Source of the DNA: Antribacter soli
GTDB taxonomy: Bacteria > Actinomycetota > Actinomycetes > Actinomycetales > Cellulomonadaceae
Direction: 5' to 3'
DNA: 64,000 nucleotides
NCBI RefSeq assembly: GCF_021568775.1
Contig: NZ_JAKGSG010000053.1
Location: 40,729-104,728 of the forward strand
The position numbers and the translations under genes were made by a program. A model generated the notes under the pieces. The model saw only the letters and a program-made list of their open reading frames with translations, ran no database searches and had not been told where the DNA came from. Below, in pieces: positions 8,109-15,584 of the stretch (positions are counted from its first letter, which is position 1; every line of letters begins with the position of its first letter).

Positions 8109-8971
8109 CAACCACGAGTCAAGCGATGGCGCAGTACCTCTCCGACATATCCGTCACGGATTACCAGCAGACGTCGATCATCAACGCACGCAAAGACCGC
8201 GTCGTGGAGAACCTTACAGCCGCCTTCCCCTCCACCACCGATCTTCCCTTCAGCCGCGCGATCCTGATGGGCTCGGCCGCGAAGGGAACGATCGTTCGTC
8301 CCATCGACGACATCGACGTCCTGGCGGTGTTCTCGAACGCGAACGGCGCGTGGAACACCTACCGTCTTGACTCGCAGGCATTCCTCTACGGGGTGCGCCG
8401 AGCGTACAACGGGCTGTCGACGGCGCAAGTCGGCGCTCGAGGCCAAGCAGTGCGCATCTTCTTCAAAAACGGCGGCCATGTCGACGTGGCGCCGGTGTTC
8501 TCTCACGGCAACGACGTCTACGGACTACCGGGAGGCGACGGCGGGTGGATCAACACAGCTCCCACGGTGGCGAACTCGTGGTTCGCGAAGAAGCATGCCG
8601 ACCTCGGCTACAACCTGGCGCCTCTGGTGCGGCTTCTGAAGAAGTGGAACAACGCGCACTCGAAACGGCTCCGCTCCTTCCACCTGGAGACGATCGCCGC
8701 CAGCACGTTCAGGACGCTCGGAAGCAACCGGCAGAGCGCCCTGGCCAATTTCTTCGAGTGGGCGCCATCGCACCTGAACGTCAGCGACCCTGGCGGCCAA
8801 TCGGGAACGCTCAGTAACTACCTCAGCTGGCCTGGACGGGAGGAGGTCATTCAAGCACTGGCTTCCGCGGCCGATCGAGCACGCAAAGCGAATGAGGCGG
8901 AGGCGAGAGGCGACCATGACGAGGCCAAGCGTCTCTGGCGGATCATCCTGGGCTCGAGCTTCCCGAGCTAG
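8105..8971 (+). CDS. CBASS-type CD-NTase-like nucleotidyltransferase (second copy)
   Basis: 288 residues. The catalytic residues are complete: G56-S57 (LMGSAAKGTIVRPIDDID), D69 and D71, and D127 in GGHVDVAPV. The C-terminal helical half includes LAPLVRLLKKWNNAH, like the OAS-type C-terminal domain, and ends RARKANEAEARGDHDEAKRL, homologous to the tail of the first copy. Translation is coupled to the effector through an ATGA overlap, so effector and this enzyme are probably made in fixed ratio. Two cyclases around one effector is unusual; most short CBASS operons have one. No Cap2/Cap3 or HORMA/TRIP13 partner is present. Confidence 0.88.
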   Translation: MTTTSQAMAQYLSDISVTDYQQTSIINARKDRVVENLTAAFPSTTDLPFSRAILMGSAAKGTIVRPIDDIDVLAVFSNANGAWNTYRLDSQAFLYGVRRAYNGLSTAQVGARGQAVRIFFKNGGHVDVAPVFSHGNDVYGLPGGDGGWINTAPTVANSWFAKKHADLGYNLAPLVRLLKKWNNAHSKRLRSFHLETIAASTFRTLGSNRQSALANFFEWAPSHLNVSDPGGQSGTLSNYLSWPGREEVIQALASAADRARKANEAEARGDHDEAKRLWRIILGSSFPS

Positions 8972-9047
8972 TCAGTCCGCTGCGACACCAACCGAGTCAA
9001 CCAAGTGGTCAACCGATGAGCGCGCCGTACGTCTCGATTGGCGGCCG

Positions 9048-9122
9048 GTCGACAACTCGCTGGCGGCGGTGCTGGCTGCGGTCGAGGTCTACAACAAGCC
9101 GCGGATGACCTATCGCGACGAG
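9048..9122 (+). pseudogene. DUF3644 N-terminal remnant
   Basis: About 25 codons read VDNSLAAVLAAVEVYNKP then RMTYRDE. This resembles the first helix of DUF3644 proteins, where A-x-E-x-YNKP is followed by YR-x-E. The expected continuation (an NAWELL-like helix) is absent and the frame goes on into unrelated sequence. No start codon or ribosome site is clear. The rest of 8972-9243 holds nothing that I recognise. Confidence 0.4.
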
Positions 9123-9243
9123 GTCGAACCCCCGCAGAGCTCCCCGCGGCTCTTGTTGCCCACCCGGCAACCGTACTCAGCGACCAGCTCGTCGACACGG
9201 TACGGCCGCTGGGCCCGTGCGGCCGGTGGACGGTCTGTTCGCA

Positions 9244-9906
9244 CTACGCGGATGCGGAGAGGTTCTTGTAGAGCTGGTCGACCGCGTTCTGCAGGTGGAT
9301 CAGCGTCGGGTCGATCACGAGGTTCCCACCCGGCGCCGGCTCGGCACCGAGGGACATCCACAACTCGGTCAGCTTGCGGATCCCGGCCTCCCACTCGTGG
9401 TCGGGAACGTCGTCCTCACGCTTCTCACGGAGCTCGAACGGACTGGGGTGAAGGGCGATGCAGGTGGCGAAGTCGCTGAGCAGGAGGAACGCAGATCCGG
9501 CGAGGTAGCGCCCCAGACCGCCCATGCCGCGCCATTCTGGAGCCAGCTTCGCGTGGTTGGTGATGACGAGGTGGGAGCCGAATCCGGGTTGGTACTTCTC
9601 GGCGAGCCGGCCGGTCGAGTCGGTGAGCGGCGCGAAGACCTCAGCATCGGCGGCGGTCGCGTCCAGGGCGTCAAACATTCTGGTTCCGAGCGGGAGGACC
9701 GGGAACAGCCAGCCGTCCATCCAGAAGATGGTCTCAGCCGCGCTCTCGCCGTCCTCGTCGAAGTCATCGAGATCGGCGGTCACGGTCCACGAAGAGACGG
9801 GGAACTCGGCGTGACGGGGCACATGTGTGACGCGCAGGTCGAACTCGAGCCAGTCGAGCCCCTGGCGGAGGCGTTGACGCTGTGCGAGGCGGTTGGCACT
9901 CATCAC
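9244..9906 (-). CDS. Conserved hypothetical protein, 220 residues
   Basis: The full-length frame has good codon bias and natural-looking composition (LRVTHVPRHAEFPVSSWTV, FWMDGWLFPVLPLG). The centre reads APEWRGMGGLGRYLAGSAFLLL, which recalls the acetyl-CoA loop of GNAT enzymes, and is followed by CIALHPSPFEL. I cannot assign it firmly to GNAT because the usual strands before the loop are not clear. There are no membrane segments and no signal peptide. It lies inside the island between CBASS and the integrase, transcribed opposite to CBASS. Start ATG 9906 or the adjacent 9903. Confidence 0.6.
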   Translation of the reverse strand: MMSANRLAQRQRLRQGLDWLEFDLRVTHVPRHAEFPVSSWTVTADLDDFDEDGESAAETIFWMDGWLFPVLPLGTRMFDALDATAADAEVFAPLTDSTGRLAEKYQPGFGSHLVITNHAKLAPEWRGMGGLGRYLAGSAFLLLSDFATCIALHPSPFELREKREDDVPDHEWEAGIRKLTELWMSLGAEPAPGGNLVIDPTLIHLQNAVDQLYKNLSASA

Positions 9907-10008
9907 GCCACGCTACGGCACCACCCATCGCCACGACCGAGGAGACACGTAGGGGCAGCAGCCCGGGCCCCCGACGCACGCGCTCGAGCAGCCTGGACAG
10001 AAGCTTCG

Positions 10009-10683
10009 TCAGGAGCTGATCCCCAGATGCTCGAGCACTGGCGTCACGCCGTGGAGCCGGACGTCCGGACGAAGCTGGTCTGGCCTGGCGTCCCACGCCT
10101 CCCGGGTCAGCCGCCAGCGCTGCCTGACTGCCGGCTTCCCGTCGCGCGCGACGAGCCGTTCCCCTCCGAGTTCGTACCCCAGCTTGGCCGAGACGGCGTT
10201 GGATGCCGCGTTGTCGGTGTCCGCCTCGCTGACCATCTCGCGCGCACCGAGGCCCTCGAACGCCAGATGGAGAACCATGTGCCGCGCCTTGGTGCCGATC
10301 CCATGTCCGTGGAACGAGGCGCCCACCCAGGAGCCGGTCGTTGCCGATCGGAGGACTGGGAAGTCCCTGGCGACCATCGACTGGATGCCCACGATCCGCT
10401 CGGCACGGTAGATGCCCAGTCCCAGGCGCCAGTAGTTCAGCTCGGCGCAGGATCGCAGGCTCCAGTGGTGCTCCAGCACGTTACGGCGCACACGATCTGG
10501 CCCGCCGCGAGTCCACGGCCAGGTGAAGGCCGCGTCTGCGTGATGGACTCCGGTAGCGGCGACGTCGGCGAGCGCCACCAGGTCGGCGTCGTCGGGCACC
10601 TTCAGTTCCAGGTCGCCGCACCGCACGGCGAGTCCGAACGTCGGGACGACGGCGGTCAATAGGGCCCTAAGCGCGACGGTCAT
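10009..10683 (-). CDS. GNAT-family N-acetyltransferase
   Basis: 224 residues. GNAT features include GSWVGASFHGHGIGTKARHM, equivalent to motif A with the Q/RxxGxG/A-type loop, and SEADTDNAASNAVSAKLGYE, the motif B pattern in which N-x-x-S-x-x-x-x-x-KLGY closes the fold. This matches the RimJ/RimL-like branch that acetylates protein N-termini or small amines; the substrate is unknown. I used ATG 10683; an in-frame upstream ATG at 10692 and one at 10758 are less likely. It ends within 100 nt of the next gene's start and is transcribed towards the hypothetical gene 9244-9906. Confidence 0.8.
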   Translation of the reverse strand: MTVALRALLTAVVPTFGLAVRCGDLELKVPDDADLVALADVAATGVHHADAAFTWPWTRGGPDRVRRNVLEHHWSLRSCAELNYWRLGLGIYRAERIVGIQSMVARDFPVLRSATTGSWVGASFHGHGIGTKARHMVLHLAFEGLGAREMVSEADTDNAASNAVSAKLGYELGGERLVARDGKPAVRQRWRLTREAWDARPDQLRPDVRLHGVTPVLEHLGISS

Positions 10684-10954
10684 GGCCAGCATCGTTGCGG
10701 ATGACGGGCAACGTCGCGACGGATTTGACCTTCTCGACGACTGGGATCCGGCGGGCATGGCTGGGGTGTGGCCGCACTTCCCCGGCGTCCAGCCTGCTCT
10801 GCCGGAGGCTTGCGGAGGGCTCGGGACGAGTTCGACTACGGCGTGAGGTTTGCTAGCTCGTGAGCACGGCGTGTCGCCCGCGCGTCTGAAGGCAATCGGC
10901 CACTCGCCGCCTGTCGACGCGCTCCTCTAATTGGCGCCGCCCTACTCTCGATCC

Positions 10955-12244
10955 ATGGTTCGAAGCAGGATCCGGCCCGGCGAACGCGGGTCCATCATCT
11001 ATACCCCTGGACGGAAGGTGTCCGGACGCGACCCCGAGACCCTCACGAAGCATGGCTCGCGCTACGTCACGAGCGACGGTACGTCGGTTAAGCCCGACGT
11101 GTGGACGGCGCTTGTGTACGTGCGCGACGCCGACGGCGTGCGTCGGAGGGTCAAGAGGTTCGGCGTGACGAAGGACGAGGCTCGGGCCGAACTCGAGGCG
11201 GCGATCGGAGACCGCCATGCCCCGTCGACTGCGGAAATCAAGCCCACCACGACGGTCGCGCGGCTCGGCAAGCTGTGGTGGGACAACATCGAACGCGCCA
11301 GTCAGCACTCGGAGGACACGCTCCGACTTTACGAGCTCAACCTCGACAAGTACGTCACGACGGGCGCGCTGGCCCACCTCCAGGTCCGCGAGGTCAACGC
11401 CGGCCGCGTCGCCGACTTCCTCCACAGCCTGATCGACAAGAGCACAGGCAAGGGGCGCGGCACGGCCAAGACCGTGCGCACAGTACTGCGGGGCATGTTC
11501 ACGCTCGCGGTGAGCAACGGGGCGATCGACCGAAACCCGGTCCGGGAGGCGGAACCCATCACGGCGCCGCGCAAGGTGGTGCAGAGGATCGAGACCGCCA
11601 AGCGTGACCAGTTCACGGACACGGAGAAGAAGCAGATCCTGCACGTGGCGGACACCGTGGCCAAGCACAACCGCCGCGACGTCGGCGACCTCATCGCCTT
11701 CATGCAGGGCACTGGCGTGCGAATCGGGGAGGCGCTGGCACTCCGGTGGGACGACCTCGACCTCGTCGAGGGCACGGCCGAAACCGGCTTGCACACGGTG
11801 ACCCGGCCGCGCGGCGGCTCGCTGGAGATCGTGGAGCACGGCAGCACCAAGATCGGCGACCGCATACTCAAGCTGCCGCCGTGGCTGGTCGTGAGGCTGC
11901 TGGATCGCATGACGCGGGTGCCGGCGAACGAGCTGAACCTCGTCTTCCCGACGGCGACCTACCCGACAGCCAAGAATGGCGCGGCGACCCGGCGCGGCGG
12001 CACACTGCGCGATGTGGCCAACACGACCAAGCAGATCCGTCAGGTGTTCGAGGATGCCGGTGTCGAGGTCCCCAAGGGGCAGGGCTCTCACCTGTTCCGC
12101 AAGTCGGTCGCGAGCAAACTCAACCGAGCCGGCCTCTCGGACCGCGAGGTCGCGAACCAGCTCGGGCACGCCTCGACGAAGACCACCCGCGACATCTACA
12201 TGAGCCGCAAGACGGTCGGAGAGGCCGCTGCTGAACTGCTCTGA
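10955..12244 (+). CDS. Tyrosine recombinase / phage-type integrase
   Basis: 429 residues. After an Arm-type N-terminus and a SAM-like core-binding domain (about 105-215), the catalytic domain has R256 (TGVRIGEALALRW), H379-x-x-R382 (SHLFRKSVAS), GH in LGHASTKTT and the nucleophile Y415 (RDIYMS). This is the complete set for integrase strand exchange. ATG 10955 is preceded by TACTCT at 10943-10948, six nt away, so a leaderless message is likely; a TTG at 10931 is in frame but poorer. Position next to the tRNA-Asn 3' end indicates it mobilises the island to its left. Confidence 0.92.
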   Translation: MVRSRIRPGERGSIIYTPGRKVSGRDPETLTKHGSRYVTSDGTSVKPDVWTALVYVRDADGVRRRVKRFGVTKDEARAELEAAIGDRHAPSTAEIKPTTTVARLGKLWWDNIERASQHSEDTLRLYELNLDKYVTTGALAHLQVREVNAGRVADFLHSLIDKSTGKGRGTAKTVRTVLRGMFTLAVSNGAIDRNPVREAEPITAPRKVVQRIETAKRDQFTDTEKKQILHVADTVAKHNRRDVGDLIAFMQGTGVRIGEALALRWDDLDLVEGTAETGLHTVTRPRGGSLEIVEHGSTKIGDRILKLPPWLVVRLLDRMTRVPANELNLVFPTATYPTAKNGAATRRGGTLRDVANTTKQIRQVFEDAGVEVPKGQGSHLFRKSVASKLNRAGLSDREVANQLGHASTKTTRDIYMSRKTVGEAAAELL

Positions 12245-12321
12245 ACCGGGCCGCCTGACGCCCGAGACTTCACTCAATGTGACCCGAAAGTGACTCGTCG
12301 TACAAAGTTCGACGATACGTG

Positions 12322-12364
12322 AAGGGCCTCTGCCCGGTATCGCACCAGGTCAGAGGCCCTTTTC
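12322..12364 (+). terminator. Intrinsic terminator after the integrase
   Basis: An 11-bp inverted repeat (AAGGGCCTCTG at 12322-12332 and its complement at 12351-12361) with an 18-nt loop runs into a short T run. It follows the integrase and lies just before the tRNA-Asn 3' end, so it also separates convergent transcripts. Confidence 0.7.
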
Positions 12365-12366
12365 GG

Positions 12367-12439
<73 letters not shown>

Positions 12440-12496
12440 AGGTGTCCACCCGCCCGGGTTCTCCCGGTCGAGCGGCCGGAAGAAACTCTAGCAGGT

Positions 12497-13036
12497 TCAG
12501 GCCGGTAGTCCCGCCGCATTTCGGACCCGGGCCTCCGCGGCGTCGATCACATCCGCTACGGCCGGATCGTCCAGGTCGACGCCCGGTCCGGCGATCGCCT
12601 GGGAGAAGATCTCGCCGTCGGCGGTTCGCCGCACCGCGACCCGGGCGGAGCGTCCGCCGGCGAGCGCGACGGGCTCGGCGTGCACCACCGACCACTGCAC
12701 CCGCTCCCGCACGACCTGCGGCAACGACGTGCGCTGCTCCGGCTCGAGCGGCAGCAGTAGCGCGGGCTCGCGGTCCACCCACTCCACGGTCAGGACCCCG
12801 TCCGTGGGCTCGAAGGACGCGCGGTCCACGTCGCACCACGGGCGGTGCACGACGACGGTCCGGCCACCCTCAGGAGCGCTTGCGGGAGGCGTGCTCGTCG
12901 TCGCGAGCGCGGCACGCGTCGCCACGGCCCACGACCCGTCGGCGAGCGCCGCCTGGGCGAGCGGAGTGTCGGCGCCCTGCGCGCGCAGGGCGCGCCGGAC
13001 GTCGTCGGGCAGGCGCGGACGGCTGAACCACAGCAT
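12497..13036 (-). CDS. Conserved actinobacterial protein of unknown function
   Basis: 179 residues, soluble, with no signal peptide or membrane helix. It begins MLWFSRPRLPDDVRRALRAQ and has a beta-rich middle (RTVVVHRPWCDVDRASF, VEWVDREPALLLPLE) and a C-terminal helix (AVADVIDAAEARVRNAAG). The style is that of short conserved proteins found beside tRNA genes in Micrococcales. I do not recognise a domain. It is the first gene right of tRNA-Asn, transcribed in the same direction as the tRNA and ending about 58 nt upstream of it. Confidence 0.7.
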   Translation of the reverse strand: MLWFSRPRLPDDVRRALRAQGADTPLAQAALADGSWAVATRAALATTSTPPASAPEGGRTVVVHRPWCDVDRASFEPTDGVLTVEWVDREPALLLPLEPEQRTSLPQVVRERVQWSVVHAEPVALAGGRSARVAVRRTADGEIFSQAIAGPGVDLDDPAVADVIDAAEARVRNAAGLPA

Positions 13037-13205
13037 GCCGTCACCGTACCGTCGGTGCCGGAGCCTGGCGTCGCGGAGACGACCCAGGCGCCGACGGCGG
13101 AGGACCTGCTGCGCGCCGGCAACCCGCTCAGGGCACCATGGGTGCCATGACCGAGGAACTCACCGAGCGCGTGCAAGGTGGGGGAGCGGGAAGGGTAGGA
13201 AGAAC

Positions 13206-13499
13206 ATGAACGACGACGAGCTGACCGCGGAGCTGAAGCCGATCCTCGAGCTGGACTTCCGGGCGGTGCGTGCGTTCGACGAGCCGGACGAGGACGGCAT
13301 CGCTCAGTTCCGGCGCTGTGGTCGGCGTGCTGCACGAGAGCTCGGGCTCAAGGTCGTGACACGACAGACTGATCCGAGCCGCCGTGGGGACCGGCAGGTG
13401 GTCGTCGTGGTCGCGATCACGAACCCGCCGGCCGAGGACCGTGCTCGGCTGGAAGAGCGCGGTCGCCTGCTGAGCAGTGCGGCGTCGTGGAATCGCTGA
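13206..13499 (+). CDS. Small hypothetical protein, 97 residues
   Basis: ATG 13206 is preceded by a purine-rich AGGAAGAAC. The product is acidic at the start (MNDDELTAELKPILELD) and ends in a basic segment followed by VVVVVAITNPPAEDRARLEE. There are no recognised domains and no membrane segment. The frame has normal codon bias. Its role is unknown and it could be independent of both neighbours. Confidence 0.5.
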   Translation: MNDDELTAELKPILELDFRAVRAFDEPDEDGIAQFRRCGRRAARELGLKVVTRQTDPSRRGDRQVVVVVAITNPPAEDRARLEERGRLLSSAASWNR

Positions 13500-13614
13500 A
13501 CGACCGAGAGATCTCACCCGGACACGTCGGCGACAGGCCTTGATCGGGACAAGTGCCGCCGTAGTAGATTTGCCCCCATTCGTCCGCCGACCACGGCCGT
13601 ACCCGAAGGATCCC

Positions 13615-14343
13615 ATGCCCCATATCTCCCGGCAGAACGTGCGGATCGTCCGGCGCACGCTGTGGATCGGCCAGGACACCTACCCGCTGCACAACGTCGT
13701 GAAGACGTCGCTCCGGAGGGTCACGGTCGCGCCTCGGACAACCCGGCCGGGTCGCGCGACCCGCTGGGGGTTCGGGCTCTCGCTGCTCGGTTCCCTCTGG
13801 CTCGTGGGGTTCATGACCTCGGACGTCGGTTCGTTGGGCCAGCGGTTGGTGTACGCGCCGTTCGCCGTCGGCCACATCGCGCTCATGGTCTTCACCTTCC
13901 GCGCACTGCGCGGACGCGTACCCTTCCCGCACGGCTGGAAGTGGCCCGTCGTCGGCCTCGCCGCGGCGACGGGTCCGCTCGCGTCGGTGTGGCTGGTGCT
14001 CACCGACCCTGTCAACTGGGTGACGGTCGTCGGGCTCTACGCGTGGCCCGCCGTCGTCCTCCTGATCTGGTCGCTCGTGGCGCGCCGCCCGCCGGAGGCC
14101 CGCACGTACCACCAGCTGATCGTCACGACGTCGGGCGGCGAGAGCACCCGCCTGACCTCCGACGACGGACATGCCCTGCAGCAGCTGCGCGGTGCCCTGA
14201 CCCGGGCGATCAACGATCCGAAGACCAGCTACTCGGGCGCGATGAACGTCTACGAGTTCGCGGGTGGGGACAACGTCGTCATCGTCGGCGACAACAACGT
14301 GGGCGTGGTCAGGGACCGGGCGACCGGCATCTCGAGGGGATGA
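13615..14343 (+). CDS. DUF6232-like membrane protein with C-terminal GDN-type motif
   Basis: 242 residues. The N-terminal part (NVRIVRRTLWIGQDTYPLHNV) resembles DUF6232 proteins. Several hydrophobic segments follow, about residues 52-68, 77-95, 110-128 and 133-152. A soluble tail ends in GGDNVVIVGDNNVGVVRD then RATGI. Strikingly, almost the same motif opens the next protein. The genes are separated by 4 nt and are clearly co-transcribed. A motif shared between the C-terminus of one protein and the N-terminus of its neighbour recalls amyloid-type signalling pairs, but that is only an analogy. Start ATG 13615 has a weak GAAGGA ribosome site. Confidence 0.65.
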   Translation: MPHISRQNVRIVRRTLWIGQDTYPLHNVVKTSLRRVTVAPRTTRPGRATRWGFGLSLLGSLWLVGFMTSDVGSLGQRLVYAPFAVGHIALMVFTFRALRGRVPFPHGWKWPVVGLAAATGPLASVWLVLTDPVNWVTVVGLYAWPAVVLLIWSLVARRPPEARTYHQLIVTTSGGESTRLTSDDGHALQQLRGALTRAINDPKTSYSGAMNVYEFAGGDNVVIVGDNNVGVVRDRATGISRG

Positions 14344-14347
14344 CACG

Positions 14348-14683
14348 ATGAGCGGCGACAACATCTACGTGCACGGCAACGGCAACGTCGGGGTCGTCAG
14401 GGATCACGGGACCGGCATCGTGAACCACCACCAGGCCCAAGACCTCGACGCCGCCGTGCGGCAGCTGCTCCTCGCCATGGAGACACTTCGCCCCCACGTC
14501 GACGCCGACGACGCTGCGGCCCTGGACCGCGCCGCGACGACGATGCAGTCCGGGAGCGGCAAGGACCGTCAGCAGCTCCTGCCCGTGCTGAAGGAGGTGG
14601 CCGGGATCGCGGGCCTCGCGGGCACGGCCGGCCAGGCGGTCCTCGAGACGATCGCGCAGGCGCAGACGCTCTTCGGCGGCTGA
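14348..14683 (+). CDS. Small helical protein sharing a GDN motif with the upstream membrane protein
   Basis: 111 residues. It begins SGDNIYVHGNGNVGVVRDHG then TGIV, matching the tail of the preceding protein, then turns into a helical domain (LDAAVRQLLLAMETLRPHVD, AALDRAATTMQ) and ends in a small hydrophobic helix (LKEVAGIAGLAGTAGQAVLE). No known domain name comes to mind for the helical part. Genes with this look often sit next to effector or sensor proteins in Actinobacteria. It probably pairs with the DUF6232-like protein through the shared motif. Confidence 0.6.
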   Translation: MSGDNIYVHGNGNVGVVRDHGTGIVNHHQAQDLDAAVRQLLLAMETLRPHVDADDAAALDRAATTMQSGSGKDRQQLLPVLKEVAGIAGLAGTAGQAVLETIAQAQTLFGG

Positions 14684-14695
14684 CCCCCTCAGGAG

Positions 14696-15364
14696 CTAGG
14701 CGGCACGCGTCGCCCGCACGGCCCACGCCGCGAGCAGGCATCCGACCGCCACCAGCACGCCGTGCGCGATCCGCACGCTCGGGCCGCCCCAGAACTGGGG
14801 CAGGACGAGGAGGAGGCCTGCGGCGAGGGGGAGGCCCGCCCACCGGGTCGGCCCGCCCGAGCGCCAGAGCGCGGTCGCGACGAGGACTCCGGCGACCGCG
14901 AGCAGCAGGAGGCCGATGGCGAACAGGGTCGCGGCCATCGGCTGCATCCGCAGCACCTCGACGTCCGCGAGAAGGCCGGCATCCCCCTCGCGGGTGGCGG
15001 CCTGGGCGATGGTCCGGATGCCGAAGATCTCGGCGCCGAAGTACAGGGCCGACAGGCTTGCGCCGGCCCAGGCGGTGACGGCCGCGGCGGTCGCGGCGGT
15101 CGCGGCGGCGGCGCCCCTGGTCCCGCCGAGAAGCGTCCGCAGGCCGAGGAACGCCGGCCCGAGCAGGGTCAGGCCCAGGATGCCCAAGACGTGCGCGAGG
15201 ACCCACCGGTCGGACGCGAAGGCGGCGGCGAGATCCATCGTCGCGACCGTCTCGTCGGGCCACGGCCGCAGCACGGGGAAGAGCAGGAACAGGATTCCCG
15301 CGAGGGTCAGCGAGGCGGCGGTCCAGCGAGCTACTTGCGGAGAGGCGGTGCGGCTCATCGTCAT
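14696..15364 (-). CDS. Multi-pass membrane protein, unknown
   Basis: 222 residues with about six hydrophobic segments (for example LTLAGILFLLFPVL, HVLGILGLTLLGPAFLGL, AATLFAIGLLLLAVAGVLVA, LPLAAGLLLVLPQFWGG), so an integral membrane protein. There are no transporter motifs. The ATG (15364) has no ribosome site, but TAGCCT lies 7 nt upstream on the coding strand, suggesting a leaderless message. A perfect palindrome (15373-15389) overlaps that box, so a repressor probably controls it. Confidence 0.65.
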   Translation of the reverse strand: MTMSRTASPQVARWTAASLTLAGILFLLFPVLRPWPDETVATMDLAAAFASDRWVLAHVLGILGLTLLGPAFLGLRTLLGGTRGAAAATAATAAAVTAWAGASLSALYFGAEIFGIRTIAQAATREGDAGLLADVEVLRMQPMAATLFAIGLLLLAVAGVLVATALWRSGGPTRWAGLPLAAGLLLVLPQFWGGPSVRIAHGVLVAVGCLLAAWAVRATRAA

Positions 15365-15372
15365 AGCAAGGA

Positions 15373-15389
15373 GGCTAATCGCATTAGCC
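15373..15389. promoter_or_regulatory. Palindromic operator over the -10 box of the membrane-protein gene
   Basis: GGCTAAT-CGC-ATTAGCC is a perfect 7-bp inverted repeat with a 3-nt centre. It covers the TAGCCT -10 candidate of the gene starting at 15364. A MarR- or TetR-type repressor would fit; no such regulator gene is adjacent. Confidence 0.45.
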
Positions 15390-15584
15390 GACGGATCGCA
15401 AGGCCTGTGGAGGGATCCATCGCGCCGCGGCGCGCGGGCTATTCCGTGGTGGTGGCCTGTGTCGCGCGATCGCGCGCGTCCGCGTCCCAGATGAGGTCGC
15501 CCGCCGGGTTCCAGATGCGGCTCGTGCGACCGTTCGACCAGACGGCGTGGAAGCCGACGGGGAACGCGAGGTAGCGCCCGCCGC

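Larger units (their letters stand above)
1..12366. mobile_element. Genomic island at tRNA-Asn (left end outside window)
   Basis: A tyrosine recombinase (10955-12244) lies about 120 nt from the 3' end of tRNA-Asn, the usual layout of an island integrated into a tRNA gene. The stretch to its left is rich in defence-type genes and broken fragments (IS3 transposase, HsdR, ImmA/IrrE, DUF3644), while conserved chromosomal-looking genes begin right of the tRNA. I found no second copy of the tRNA 3' end in the window, so the left boundary is off the window and the extent is inferred. Confidence 0.6.

Noticed and set aside
10799..12277. Long minus-strand open frame opposite the integrase
   Set aside because: It is the shadow of the integrase coding strand, with no recognisable domain.
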